Positions 7,665 through 17,662 are shown, counted from the first letter of the stretch. The stretch: 64,000 nucleotides of DNA from JAJDGF01 sp031549325 (GCA_031549325.1 JAVBQA010000058.1:1-64000), one strand, 5' to 3'. The notes: generated from the letters alone by a model not told the origin. Program-made: numbers and translations.

Positions 7665-9545
7665 ATGCGAGTGAGCAGGTTCCTCAAACGCATTTTATGG
7701 CATGGTTATTATCAGAAGTTGGTAATGAGTCATCTTCTGGTATTGTTTTTGACGATCAGCATCATGGCTGGGTTCAACTATACATTTTCTCGTGATCAGC
7801 AAAACCAGCGGATGCTTGAAATGTTAGGGTATTCCGGGCAGCAGACCGCCGCCAGCATTGAGGCCAGATTTTCCCAGATGCAAAATGTCAGTGAGATGGT
7901 GCGCTACACGCTGCAGCAGACGCTTAGCGAATCATTGGGCAAGATGCCGCGGCCGCAGTCGGACGCCGCAGCCATTGCGACCATTCGTACGCTACGCGAT
8001 TCGTTCCAGTTCACCGACATCTCGGCTTGGCTGCCGCCCAGCTACTTCTCAGCGGGCGAGGGCATCACATTCTTCGACATCGCACAGCCCAATGGACGAC
8101 CCCAGCGCCAAGAGGTTCGGGGCGCGCCGTACAACAAGTTAAGCTGGATGGCGCTCAGCAACTACGCATATCCATTCATGCGCTTTTCCAGCAACAAGCG
8201 GTTTGATCTGATTTCCTGCTTCATGCAGGTTAGCACAATGAGTACGCCTGGCGCATTCTGCTTCTTCATTGACATTGATGAGCGGGAACTGTCCGCATTG
8301 TTGGACAAATCTGAGGCAACCCCGATTGTGCAGTGTATCGTGAGCGCGCGGGGCCAAATCCTTTCGCATCCGGACAGCGCACAACTGGGCCACCAGCTTT
8401 CGCCGGAACTGATGAAGGCGCTTGATGACTCGAATGGCGCACGCCCCATTCGGTTTCAGAATGCGGCCTATTTGACCTATCCACTAGCGAAGACGGGCTG
8501 GCGGCTGCTGGTGACAGTGCCGGAGAGTTATCTGACCTCCATCTCTCTGACAGGCGCCAATGGGCTCCTGATCGCGGTGGGCATTTCTTCGGTGGTGGCG
8601 GTTCTGGTATCACTCCTATTCTCCCGGCAGTTGATGCGCAAGCTTATGACGATGAGCAGTGTCATCCGCTCCATCGAACCTACGTTTAGACCCACAGGCG
8701 AATCCTTTAGCATGATTACAGCCAAGATGCCCCTGCCTCCTTCCGGCACACCGCCGGACGTCCTTGACGAGCTGGCGCAGGTGTTTAACAAGCTCGTAGA
8801 CCGGCTCAATGATTCCATGCAGCGAGCATTGGAGAGTTCGCTGACCCAGGAAAAGCTGCGCTATCAGCTGCTTAGGGCCAAGATCAACCCGCACTTCCTG
8901 TACAACATGCTGGACTCCATCAAGATCAGCAACACGCTGGGGCGAAAAGATGACACCAACCAGTTGCTGTCCAAGCTTGCCGCATTCTATCGCCTGATCC
9001 TGCGCAAGAATGACTTGGACATCATCACCATCGGCGAAGAGCTAGACATCGTCCAGCTGTACCTGGAGATGGAGGCCATCAGCCATGAGCACGCGTTTTC
9101 CTTTACGCTCCATGTCGACCCGGGTGTGGAGCTGTTCTCCATCCCGCGCTTTGTGCTCCAGCCGCTTGTGGAAAACTGCGTCATCCATGGGCTGCCCGGC
9201 GATGCCAAGCGCATGACCATTGGCATCTCGCTGCGATACGAGGGGGACGGCATCCGGATCGATATCCGCGACGACGGTCTGGGCATGGATGAAGCCATGA
9301 TGAACAAGCTGATGCGCGTGATCCACGGTGAGGAGGTGTTGCCTCGGATGTGGAACAGCACGGCGTTTTACGGACTCATCAATGTGTCCGCGAGGCTAAA
9401 GCCGTACGTGATCGATCCACTCGAGCCCATACACTACGCATCACAAACAGGCTACGGCACCCATGTTTCGATCGACCTGAAGCAGCTGCTCCCCGACGAC
9501 CCTGAAGAAACCGAACCTCAGAGGAGTAGACCATGTACAAGGTGA
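7665..9545 (+). CDS. Sensor histidine kinase, YesM/LytS type (pair 1)
   Basis: Membrane sensor kinase, about 626 residues. It has one N-terminal membrane helix (around VMSHLLVLFLTISIMAGF), an extracellular sensor of about 240 residues, a second helix (LLIAVGISSVVAVLVSLLF) and a HAMP linker. The His_kinase block KINPHFLYNMLDSIKIS has the phospho-accepting histidine at H410. The ATPase domain shows PLVENCVIHG and IRDDGLGMDE. I prefer the ATG at 7665; a GTG 21 bases upstream is possible. Its 3' end overlaps the YesN-type regulator by 13 bases. Such pairs usually switch on the adjacent sugar operon, here the GH172 importer. Confidence 0.88.
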   Translation: MRVSRFLKRILWHGYYQKLVMSHLLVLFLTISIMAGFNYTFSRDQQNQRMLEMLGYSGQQTAASIEARFSQMQNVSEMVRYTLQQTLSESLGKMPRPQSDAAAIATIRTLRDSFQFTDISAWLPPSYFSAGEGITFFDIAQPNGRPQRQEVRGAPYNKLSWMALSNYAYPFMRFSSNKRFDLISCFMQVSTMSTPGAFCFFIDIDERELSALLDKSEATPIVQCIVSARGQILSHPDSAQLGHQLSPELMKALDDSNGARPIRFQNAAYLTYPLAKTGWRLLVTVPESYLTSISLTGANGLLIAVGISSVVAVLVSLLFSRQLMRKLMTMSSVIRSIEPTFRPTGESFSMITAKMPLPPSGTPPDVLDELAQVFNKLVDRLNDSMQRALESSLTQEKLRYQLLRAKINPHFLYNMLDSIKISNTLGRKDDTNQLLSKLAAFYRLILRKNDLDIITIGEELDIVQLYLEMEAISHEHAFSFTLHVDPGVELFSIPRFVLQPLVENCVIHGLPGDAKRMTIGISLRYEGDGIRIDIRDDGLGMDEAMMNKLMRVIHGEEVLPRMWNSTAFYGLINVSARLKPYVIDPLEPIHYASQTGYGTHVSIDLKQLLPDDPEETEPQRSRPCTR

Positions 9546-11140
9546 TTATTGCGGATGACAGCTCGCTCTCCATCAAGGGATTGGAGGCCAACCTGGATTT
9601 CGCCGCAATCGATGCGGAATTGGTGGGATCGTTTTTGAGCGGCGTGGATGTGTTGGCCTATCTGCAGGCGCACGACGACGTCGATCTGCTGGTCAGCGAC
9701 ATTCGTATGCCACACATGACTGGTCTCGAATTGGCGCGTGAAGTGCTTCTGCGCAAAAAGACGATGAAAATCGTGCTCATCAGCGCATATGACGACTTTG
9801 AGTATGCGCAAGAGGCGCTGCGCATTGGCGTGATAGATTATGTTCAGAAACCGATTCAGTACAACGAGCTAACCGAAACCATGCGAAAGGCGCTGCAACG
9901 GCTGGACGAGGAGCGCGAGGTCTTGGAGAGACTGGAAGCGGCCCGCCCCGAACTCCGCAAGAAATTTTATATGGAACTGACGCGAATCTCCCCGATGCTT
10001 GCGGCCCAGACACTGAACGAAGAAGCTCAATACCTGGGCATCACGGCTGATGGCGGAAGTTTTGTGTGCGTGGCGGTCTGCGGGGAGTGCAGCGGGGACA
10101 ACGTCACGGCGCCCCGTATTGAGGAGATGATATTCAACCAGTTTTTGCAGGCAGACACGCTTCAGGCATGGTTTGGTGCCCAGTTGGAATGCCATCTGAT
10201 CAGTGACCGCGAAGGCCAGCTTGCCATCCTGCACGATGCAACTCTGAATGAACAGCAGATGTGCGAAAAAGTGTATTCCCTTTGTGAGAGCTTCGGCACA
10301 GCGCACGGGCAACTGGGTGCGTCACTGCACTTTGGCATCGGTGCTGTGCAGGACTCACTGTGGAAGATCGTTCTATCCGTGGACACCGCGCGACGCGCCG
10401 CAAACCGCCGCTTCATTTGCCCGGATCAATCGGTGTTCACAGAGTCAGATGATGATGTCGGATCACTGCCGTTCCTCAGCCGCATCGCCGAGACCCAAAG
10501 GGAGATCGCACAGCTGCTGCTCAAACGCGACAACGCCGCGTTGGACGTCATGGTGGATCAATTGACGGAAAGCGTGGTAGCTAAGCTCAAGGACCACGGA
10601 CTCATTGTACCCTACCTGATTGTGCTGATCTCAGGCGTCCTTGGTCAAGTCGCCCAGGATGGTGTGGATCTTTCGCTGGCGGAGCACACCGTGGCCGCAT
10701 TTGGCAATAAGAGCAGACATCCGATCAACTCCCGCGACATTGGAGATATGTTCCACCTGCTTTTCGGACAGGTTTTGACTGCGTTGGATCACTCGCGACA
10801 TAGCCATCACCAAATGTTGATCCACAAGGTGAAGCTGTATATCGACGACAACCTACAGGATAGCCAACTGCGCTTGGAAAAGATTGCCGATGAAGTCCAT
10901 GTTACACACTCACACCTCAGCCGAATTTTCAAGCGCTCAGAAGGCATCAACGTCAGCGACTATATCACCCAAAAGCGAATCGAGAAAGCGACCCGCTTGC
11001 TTCGCTCCACTTCGGAATCTATCTCCTTCGTGAGTGACCAGGTGGGCTATGCATCCCCATATTACTTCAGTGCCTGCTTCAGAAAAGTGACCGGAACCAC
11101 GCCCAGCGAATACCGAAAGTCTGCATCGCCAAATGCATAA
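9533..11140 (+). CDS. Response regulator, YesN type (receiver + AraC HTH), pair 1
   Basis: Cytoplasmic transcription activator, 535 residues. The N-terminal receiver has the acidic pair in IIADDSS and phospho-acceptor D56 (LVSDIRMPHMTG). A long middle region is poorly conserved, and the C-terminal 100 residues are an AraC double helix-turn-helix (LEKIADEVHVTHSHLSRIFK and VSDQVGYASPYYFSACFRK). The start ATG lies inside the end of the kinase gene behind GAGGAG, so translation is coupled. Likely target: the divergent importer/GH172 operon. Confidence 0.9.
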   Translation: MYKVIIADDSSLSIKGLEANLDFAAIDAELVGSFLSGVDVLAYLQAHDDVDLLVSDIRMPHMTGLELAREVLLRKKTMKIVLISAYDDFEYAQEALRIGVIDYVQKPIQYNELTETMRKALQRLDEEREVLERLEAARPELRKKFYMELTRISPMLAAQTLNEEAQYLGITADGGSFVCVAVCGECSGDNVTAPRIEEMIFNQFLQADTLQAWFGAQLECHLISDREGQLAILHDATLNEQQMCEKVYSLCESFGTAHGQLGASLHFGIGAVQDSLWKIVLSVDTARRAANRRFICPDQSVFTESDDDVGSLPFLSRIAETQREIAQLLLKRDNAALDVMVDQLTESVVAKLKDHGLIVPYLIVLISGVLGQVAQDGVDLSLAEHTVAAFGNKSRHPINSRDIGDMFHLLFGQVLTALDHSRHSHHQMLIHKVKLYIDDNLQDSQLRLEKIADEVHVTHSHLSRIFKRSEGINVSDYITQKRIEKATRLLRSTSESISFVSDQVGYASPYYFSACFRKVTGTTPSEYRKSASPNA

Positions 11141-11202
11141 TTCCAAACTGAACAAATGCTTGTTTACACCCTCCAAGTATCCCAAAATCGGAACCCACCT
11201 TA

Positions 11203-11412
11203 ATGTGTGAGTTGCATCCTGATCAAAGACATCACAAACGGGATGAAATCATCCTCAGAGCCATTGACTGCGGCGGAGGCGGCTGTGAAAACTGCACTTT
11301 CTGCGGCTTGGGCGGCGGCGATCCATGGGCGATGTACCAGCCCTTACATCGACGGCGAAAAGGAATCGCCGAAATCAACGCGGATTATGCCGCGAGTTAC
11401 GTCAGTGGCTGA
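11203..11412 (+). CDS. Possible small Cys-rich protein
   Basis: A 69-codon frame beginning MCELHPDQRHHKRDEIILRA. The core holds four cysteines as C-G4-C-E-N-C-T-F-C, followed by GLGGGDPWAMYQP, a plausible zinc or iron-sulfur site. Composition is protein-like, but the ribosome site is weak and a longer frame (11207-11647) overlaps it. I do not recognise a family. It sits between a YesN gene and a broken insertion sequence, so it may be a passenger or a remnant. Confidence 0.35.
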   Translation: MCELHPDQRHHKRDEIILRAIDCGGGGCENCTFCGLGGGDPWAMYQPLHRRRKGIAEINADYAASYVSG

Positions 11413-11719
11413 ATCCGGTTTTGTGCTCACAGGATTATTCGGTGAAGTAACTCTGCTGAAACCAATAAACCCTTTAGCCGACCTTTTACTATTTGTGGAC
11501 GCAAATCAGTCTAACAGTGCCATGCCGGCACAGGAATTTGCGCCATTTAATTCTCCTAAAACGCCAAGAAATCCCTTGAAACAAGGACTCTCTGCAGCAG
11601 TACCGATTTGGTACTTAGATGCCTTTGTACTCAACAAACGATGCTAAATACGATTCCCGAGGTTTGGACGCAAAAGGACGCGTAGCACATCCAAGAGACT
11701 CACTTTATAGTCATCCACC
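11413..11719. other. No gene recognised; AT-richer spacer
   Basis: This stretch between the small Cys-rich frame and the transposase relic is clearly richer in A and T than its surroundings. I see no coding frame that resembles a protein family and no convincing promoter or terminator. It probably belongs to the decayed mobile element next to it. Confidence 0.5.
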
Positions 11720-12592
11720 TTGAAAATCAGAGCAAATAGCATCATCCAAGAAGGGGTGATCCAGCAGAATTTTTCTCAAGTGCCGTTTTAGCCAACCCCA
11801 AAAGTGTTCGATGGGGTTCGACTCCGGAGAATACGGCGGCAAGAAAAGCAGGTTCAGACCCGCCCCTTCGGCAAGTGGATATTACTTGTTTTCCGGTGAA
11901 ATGAAGCATTATCCATGACAATGACGGTTCCCTCGGGCAGACTAGGCAGCAAGCAGGACTCGAGTCACATCTCAAAAAGACCACTATCCATTGTGCCGTC
12001 ATACTGTAATGGAGATATAATCTCCCTACCCATTTGGGCCGCAATAATGCTGGTACGCTTGAACTTTCGACCGCTTACCATCCCCATCAGTGGCAGACCA
12101 CGCTTTGACCAGCCATATTCTCGGTATGGGAAATGGCCGATGCCTGTTTCATTCACGTAAGCAATTCGCTCCGCGGAGATTTTTGCGATTTCTCCCATAT
12201 ACGTTTCTACTTGCTGCGGTCGTTGTTCTTGACAGCGCTTCGTCTTTTTTTGCGCGCAAACCCAAGCCGCTTTAGTGCTTTCGCCACAGAAGTTCCTGTG
12301 CAGCCAAGTGCCTCAACTTTTTCTTTTAAGTAGGCATCCGGGTGTTCCTTCACATACGCTTGCAGTTTTGCAGGGTCCGGCTTTTGAAACTACGACAGGG
12401 CTTTTTATCCTCCAAGTTCCCTGTCTTCTTGTATAGCTGATGCCACCTGTTTATCGCTGCCATACTGATGTGAAATACTTCCCTCGCGTCTCTCTGACTT
12501 TGACCTGATTGGAGGTAATCTATCACCTTTTGCCGTAAATCCTTACTATAATGCCATGTCCTTACTTTATCCCTTTTCGCTCTCGTTTTCAA
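11720..12592 (-). pseudogene. Broken IS630-type transposase
   Basis: The N-terminus (from 12592) is an IS630-type helix-turn-helix: YSKDLRQKVIDYLQSGQSQR, then INRWHQLYKKTGNLEDKKP. A frameshift near 12385 moves the reading to KLQAYVKEHPDAYLKEKVEA. A later shift moves it to MGEIAKISAERIAYVNETGI, continuing FPYREYGWSKRG. The catalytic DDE region is again in another frame (VMDNASFHRK, then a decayed SPELNPIEHFWG-like stretch ending near 11740). At least three frame changes and internal stops mean it is not functional. I could not identify terminal inverted repeats. Confidence 0.8.
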
Positions 12593-12630
12593 GCTTTTTG
12601 ACCATAGCCTAATCGGAACGTTTTCGCGCG

Positions 12631-15600
12631 TTATGGAACCTGGTTTTCGGTGAGCTCGGCGGCTACTTCAGGCGCAAACCCGGGGGATGGCTCCGGCGTA
12701 GGCCCTGGCGCGGGCGGCGTGGTGGCGGTGGGCAGCTTCTTCAGCACGCGCACCTTGCAGCTAGCCACCAGCCCGTTACGGGTGGTGCAGCTAATGGTCA
12801 CCATGCCGGATTTCACGCCCTTGACCTGCCCCGTGGAGGACACAGTGGCGATCTTCTTGTTGGAGCTGCGCCATTTGAGGCCCGGCTCGGAGCCGTCCAG
12901 CGTGGCGATGAGTCGCAGCTTGCCCTTGATCTTGACGTTAGCCTCCGAGTCGCTGAGGGACACCGCACTGGGCAGCGTCCGAACCAGAATCCGCTTGGTG
13001 ACGAACTTGCCAGTGTCCAGCGTGGCCGTGACCAAAACCTCGCCATCGCTGATGCCGGTCAGCTTGCCGTCGGCGCTGATGCTGGCGGCCTCGCCAGCTA
13101 CTGACCAGCTTATCGTGCGGTAGCCCGCGCCCTTTGGCGACAGCGATACCTTGAGCTGCACCGGCTCGCCGTTGGTGTAGGCGGTGGCGGAGGCGATCTT
13201 CAAGGAAAGCGCCTTCTTCAGCACCTTGACCTTAAAGACGCCAGACACTGTACCCAACTTGGCGGTGATAATGACGGTCTTGCCCGGCTTCTTGGCGGTG
13301 ACCAGCCCGGTCTTGCTGACGGACGCGTAACTAGGCGCGCTGCTCTTCCAGCTGACGCCGCTCACCGAGGTGCTGAGCTGCAGCGTCTGCTTAGCGTACA
13401 GCCAGGCCGAAGCTCCTATGTCGCTGTAGATCGTGAGAGTTGTTCCGTTGCCGCCGTTGTTGTCGCCCGGGTACTCGCCGCCCTCGCCCAGACCCTCGGG
13501 GTCGGCCACGGTGATTTCGCAGCGGGCGAACACCTTGTTCTTCGCGGTAGCGGTGATCACAGCCTGACCAACACCCACGGCGCTGAGCTTGCCCTCCGCC
13601 GACACCGTTACCACTGAGGGCGCGGAACTGAGCCAGGTCAGCTCGGGCTCAGTGGCATCCAGCGGCAGCACGCTAGCCACCAGAGCGGTGTCCTCGCCGG
13701 TCTCCAGCGACAGGCTGGTCTGGCTAAGCTTGACTTCCTTCACCGGCACTGTCACGCGGATCTTGATGGAATGCTTGACGCTGCCGTCGGTCTTGAGCGT
13801 GCCCACGATGTCAGCGGACCCGGACTTCAGGCCCTTCACTAGCCCGCTGGCGCTGACGGACACCGTGGCGCCGTCGGAACTGCTCCAGTCCACGTCAACC
13901 GTCGTGCCGGCTGGGTAGGACACCGCGCGCAGCTGGAGCATCTTTTCGAGCTCCACCTCGGCGTTCACCGACTGGTCGTCCAAGGTGGTGACGCGGATGG
14001 CGGAGGTGGGCGGCACGATGGTCACGTCCATGGTTCCGGTGATTCCGTTGTCGGCGCGGGCGGTGATCCGCGCGCTGCCGATGGCCAGCCCTTTCACGCT
14101 GCCGTTGGCGCTCACCGAAGCCAGCGTGGGCTGGGAGCTGCTCCAGGTCAGCGTGGGGTTGGTGGCGTTGACGGGAGTAAGCGTGGTGCTGAGCTTGAGC
14201 ACCTCACCCACCTGCAACTCCTGGCTGGCAGGCGACAGCGAAATCGCGGTGACCGGGTCGCTGACGCTGAGCTTGAGCGTAGCAAACAGCGCGCCGTTTT
14301 GGGCGTCGCGCGCCATGATCTGGGTCTCGCCGCCGCCCACAGCGCTGAGGTTGCCGTACTGGTCGATGGTAGCCACGGCAGGCGCGCTGCTGCTCCAAAC
14401 GTAGCTGCCGGTCACACCGTCCAGCCGCTTGGCGGCGTACTTGGCCGTAGCACCCTTGGCCAGCGTGGCGGGGCCTTCTACCACCAGCGTCACTCCGCCG
14501 TCCAGCAACACGAAAGGAATCGAGTAGTTCTTGGCGTAGGTCTCGGCGAAGCTGTAGGCGTAACCAAACATCTTGACGTTGGGGCAGCCGACGAACGCGC
14601 CCGAGCCAATGGAGCTGACACTCTTGGGCACGATCACACTGCTGAGCTTCTGGCAGCCCTCGAACGCCAGGTTACCGATGCTGCCCACGCCATCTGGAAT
14701 GGAAATGGTCTCCAACGCGGCGCAGCCCTGGAACGCGTTGGCCACGACCGAGCCGATCCCCGGCTGCAGCTTGATCTCCTTAATCGAAGCGTAGCCCGGG
14801 AACACGTTCTTCATCACCAGCGTGCTGGGGATCGTCAGTTTGGACACGGACGTACAACCAGTGAATGCGCCGCTACCGATGCTGGTCACCGAGGCCGGGA
14901 CGCTAAGGGAGGTCAGCGCGCTCATGCCCTGGCAGGCATTGGCGGCGATGCTGGTGCTGCCGGGGCTGAAGCTGAGGGAGGTGACCTGCTGCAGCTGAGC
15001 GGAGCTGAGGAAGCTGGTCAACGCGAACCGACCGGGCAGCGCGATGGACTTCACCGAGGTGCTGAGGTAGAATGCGTCCTTGTCGATGCTGGTCACCGAG
15101 CCGGGCAGCACCAGCCGCTCCAGCGTCATGTTGCCGAAGGCCGCCCTCGGGATGCTGGTCACGCCGTCGGGCACCACCAGCTCCTTGAGTGCCTTACAGC
15201 CCTGGAACGCCACCTCCTCGATGGTCTTTACCGAGCTTGGCAGCGTGATGCTCTCCAGCTTGGAGCAGCCGTAGAACGCGCGGCTGCCGATCTTGGTGAC
15301 GGAACTGGGCAGCGTGATGCTGGTGAGCCCGGTGACCTCGAAGGTGCCAGACTCAATCCCCGGGCAGGATGCCGGCCAGTTGAAGCTAGACAGGCCGAAG
15401 CACCCAAAGAACGCGCAACTGCCGATCTCGGTTACGCTGTCGGGCACGTTCAGCTCGGTCAGCGCTGAGCAGCTTTCGAAGGCGTTGTTCCTAATGATCT
15501 TCAGCGACGCCGGCACGCCGAGTCCGTTTAGCATCTGACAATCCCAGAACGCGTAACTGCCGATCTCGACCAGCCCAGTGGGTAGCGTGACGGTTTTCAG

Positions 15601-17160
15601 CCTGTAGCACTTGAAGAAGGTGCGTGGCGGCAGCGCGCTGATGGCGCAGCTGATGTTGGCGGTTAGCAGTGCTTCACAGCCCTCAAAGGAGCTCCTGCCC
15701 ATGGCGTTGAGCCCAGCTGGTAGGCTGATAGATTGCAGTTTTGCGCAATCGGCGAACACCGAATCCCCAAGCGTGGTGACACCCGAAGGGATCGCAATGC
15801 CCTCCAGCCCGCTCTTGGAGAAGGCGAAAGTGCCGATGGACTTCACCCCCGAGGGAATGGTCAGCGTGCTAAGCTGCGAGCACCAGCTGAACAGCGAGGC
15901 CGGGATCGTGGTTAGCGAGGAAGGCAGCTTGGCAGAAGCCAGATTGGTGCAGCCGCTGAACGCGAACTCGCCAAGGTTGGTGACGCTTTCGGGCACCGTC
16001 ACGCTCTGCAGATTGACACACTTGCCGAAGGCGTTGTAGCCGATCTTCGTTAGTCCGTTGGGCAATGTGATCTGGGTAAACCCACTACAGCGCAGGAACG
16101 CAGCCTCGCCGATCTGGGTAAGAGAGTTTGGGAGCTGCAGCGACGTCAACGCCACGCAGTTCTCGAACGCGTACGCGCCGATGCTGGTGAGGCCCTGCGG
16201 CAGCTCCACTGCCTCTAAATCGTAGCAATTCTGGAACATCTTGTCAGCCAAGCTGGTCGAGCCAGCGCGCACGCGCACCTTGGTGATGCCGGAGCCGTAG
16301 GTGCTATAATAGTAGGATCGGGCGAACACGTAGTTATCGCCGGGCACCTCCACGAACCCCAAGTTGGTGCAGCCGGTGAACACGTAGTTGTTCAGACGAG
16401 CCAAGGAGTTCGGGAACTTCACGCCGGTCAGCGAGCTACAGCCTCTGAAGCTGGCCTCGTCCAGGATTTTGAGGCCCTCGTGCAGCGCGATCGCGGGCAG
16501 GCTCGAGCAGCCCTCGAACGCCGACACTCCGATGTAAGTCACACTGGAGGGCATACTGACACTGGTCAGCGCCGTGCAGCCCTTGAAGCTCATGGCGGGC
16601 ACGCTGGTCAGCCCGCTGCTCAGCCGAGCGCTCTTCAGCGACGCGCAATTCAAAAACGCGCCCATCTCCAGCCGCGTGCAGGCGTCGGGCACGCTGACGC
16701 TGGTCAGGTTCGCGCAGCGGGCAAACGCCTCTTTCTCGATGGTGTGAAGCCCACTGGGCAAGCTGATCTCGGCGATGGCCGTGCCGTCGAAGGCGTTTTG
16801 GCCGATGTAGTTCAGGCTGGAGGGTAGGCTAACGCTGGCCAGCGCAGAGCAGCCCTTGAACGCGCTCCCACTCACAGCGATCACACCCTCGGGGATGGTC
16901 ACCGAACTCAGCGACGCGTTGCCCTTAAACGCGTCGCTGGAGATAGCGTTCACTGGATAGATGTTCTCGCCGTCGCTCAACATGGACGGAATCACCACGT
17001 CGCCGCCCGGGCCGCTGTATTTCTCGATGGTGGCTTTACCGTCCGACAGGTAGAACCGGTAGTCTCCGTCCACGGCGGCGCAGGCGCTGTTCGTGCCCAA
17101 AACCGTCACCAACGTCAGCGCGAACAGCGCCAGCAGGGGGGCCTTTATCCAGTGTTTCAT
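12631..17160 (-). CDS. BspA-like leucine-rich repeat surface protein with Ig-like domains
   Basis: Large secreted protein of 1509 residues. A signal peptide (MKHWIKAPLLALFALTLVTV, ending NSACAA) is followed by about 28 LRR_5/BspA repeats of the form SITLPSSVTKIGSRAFYGCS (about residues 45-890). Next come roughly six bacterial Ig-like (Big_2) domains, each with a phrase like VSASGLVKGLKSGSADI (about 900-1470), and a Pro-rich tail (TPPAPGPTPEPSPG). No LPXTG or other anchor is visible. BspA proteins mediate adhesion to host or substrate surfaces. The ATG follows GAGGT. It is flanked on both sides by transposase relics, so it may be acquired. The coding frame is intact. Confidence 0.9.
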   Translation of the reverse strand: MKHWIKAPLLALFALTLVTVLGTNSACAAVDGDYRFYLSDGKATIEKYSGPGGDVVIPSMLSDGENIYPVNAISSDAFKGNASLSSVTIPEGVIAVSGSAFKGCSALASVSLPSSLNYIGQNAFDGTAIAEISLPSGLHTIEKEAFARCANLTSVSVPDACTRLEMGAFLNCASLKSARLSSGLTSVPAMSFKGCTALTSVSMPSSVTYIGVSAFEGCSSLPAIALHEGLKILDEASFRGCSSLTGVKFPNSLARLNNYVFTGCTNLGFVEVPGDNYVFARSYYYSTYGSGITKVRVRAGSTSLADKMFQNCYDLEAVELPQGLTSIGAYAFENCVALTSLQLPNSLTQIGEAAFLRCSGFTQITLPNGLTKIGYNAFGKCVNLQSVTVPESVTNLGEFAFSGCTNLASAKLPSSLTTIPASLFSWCSQLSTLTIPSGVKSIGTFAFSKSGLEGIAIPSGVTTLGDSVFADCAKLQSISLPAGLNAMGRSSFEGCEALLTANISCAISALPPRTFFKCYRLKTVTLPTGLVEIGSYAFWDCQMLNGLGVPASLKIIRNNAFESCSALTELNVPDSVTEIGSCAFFGCFGLSSFNWPASCPGIESGTFEVTGLTSITLPSSVTKIGSRAFYGCSKLESITLPSSVKTIEEVAFQGCKALKELVVPDGVTSIPRAAFGNMTLERLVLPGSVTSIDKDAFYLSTSVKSIALPGRFALTSFLSSAQLQQVTSLSFSPGSTSIAANACQGMSALTSLSVPASVTSIGSGAFTGCTSVSKLTIPSTLVMKNVFPGYASIKEIKLQPGIGSVVANAFQGCAALETISIPDGVGSIGNLAFEGCQKLSSVIVPKSVSSIGSGAFVGCPNVKMFGYAYSFAETYAKNYSIPFVLLDGGVTLVVEGPATLAKGATAKYAAKRLDGVTGSYVWSSSAPAVATIDQYGNLSAVGGGETQIMARDAQNGALFATLKLSVSDPVTAISLSPASQELQVGEVLKLSTTLTPVNATNPTLTWSSSQPTLASVSANGSVKGLAIGSARITARADNGITGTMDVTIVPPTSAIRVTTLDDQSVNAEVELEKMLQLRAVSYPAGTTVDVDWSSSDGATVSVSASGLVKGLKSGSADIVGTLKTDGSVKHSIKIRVTVPVKEVKLSQTSLSLETGEDTALVASVLPLDATEPELTWLSSAPSVVTVSAEGKLSAVGVGQAVITATAKNKVFARCEITVADPEGLGEGGEYPGDNNGGNGTTLTIYSDIGASAWLYAKQTLQLSTSVSGVSWKSSAPSYASVSKTGLVTAKKPGKTVIITAKLGTVSGVFKVKVLKKALSLKIASATAYTNGEPVQLKVSLSPKGAGYRTISWSVAGEAASISADGKLTGISDGEVLVTATLDTGKFVTKRILVRTLPSAVSLSDSEANVKIKGKLRLIATLDGSEPGLKWRSSNKKIATVSSTGQVKGVKSGMVTISCTTRNGLVASCKVRVLKKLPTATTPPAPGPTPEPSPGFAPEVAAELTENQVP

Positions 17161-17212
17161 TGCGATACCTCATCATTTGCCGGGCACATATCCCCTGCCC
17201 AATTTTTACATA

Positions 17213-17221
17213 ATTGTATCA
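17213..17221 (-). promoter_or_regulatory. Extended -10 promoter of the BspA-like gene
   Basis: On the minus strand TGATACAAT is an extended -10 box (TGA plus TACAAT), about 53 bases before the start codon. No good -35 is present. Confidence 0.4.
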
Positions 17222-17324
17222 CAAACCATTCACATTGTATATTCATCCTTCAACACATCATGTAAATCCTTTGTGGAGAACCTGTGTCGTTCACCGCTCT
17301 TTTTCCACGAAGCACCTGGTCGGT

Positions 17325-17570
17325 CTAGAACGACTGCAGCCTGTCAAGGAACCCCACCCTCAGCGAATCGCGAAGCGCCATCTTCACCAGCACCACCGGA
17401 TCCGCCCCCGGCCGCCCGTTGTCCTCGCTGTATTGGTGCTCCACCATCCCGTACACCCGCTCGAAGTCCACCACCAGCTCGATCTTTCGCAGCAGGTGCT
17501 CCGCCGGCACCAAGCCCTCGATGTCTACCACCTTCACATGTCCGCGCAGATCAGCCGCTCGCTCTAGCAT
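17325..17570 (-). pseudogene. IS5/IS1182-type transposase N-terminal relic
   Basis: About 80 codons match the DUF772-type N-terminus of IS5/IS1182 transposases: GLVPAEHLLRKIELVVDFER, then a SEDNGRPGADPVVLVKMALR block. After RDSLRVGFLDRLQSF the frame stops, and the catalytic domain (about 350 residues in intact copies) is missing. Not functional. It lies 164 bases upstream of the BspA-like gene. Confidence 0.75.
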
Positions 17571-17597
17571 CTTTCATCACCAACCTCATTATACCAA

Positions 17598-17619
17598 AAG
17601 GCCGCTCCTTCGCGACCTT
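17598..17619 (-). terminator. Likely terminator of the rhamnosidase operon
   Basis: On the minus strand AAGGTCGC and GCGGCCTT form an 8-pair stem (one G-U) with a 6-base loop, ending in TTTTGG. It lies about 80 bases after the last gene of the operon. The short U-tract makes it a moderate terminator at best. Confidence 0.45.
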
Positions 17620-17633
17620 CTTTGACTGCCTGG

Positions 17634-17662
17634 GGTCTTGAAAACCAAGTGTTTTCAAGACC
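17634..17662. repeat. Perfect 12-base inverted repeat
   Basis: GGTCTTGAAAAC and GTTTTCAAGACC flank a 5-base spacer. Read on the plus strand it is followed by TTTTCT and would be a textbook terminator, yet no plus-strand gene lies upstream for more than 4 kb. It may mark the end of the lost mobile element or work bidirectionally. Confidence 0.55.

Noticed and set aside
11207..11647. 146-codon plus-strand frame overlapping the small Cys-rich frame
   Set aside because: No ribosome site or family pattern; the shorter frame with a cysteine cluster is more protein-like. Kept as uncertain.
14299..15468. 389-codon plus-strand frame inside the BspA-like gene
   Set aside because: Antisense to the leucine-rich repeats, whose periodicity keeps the frame open.
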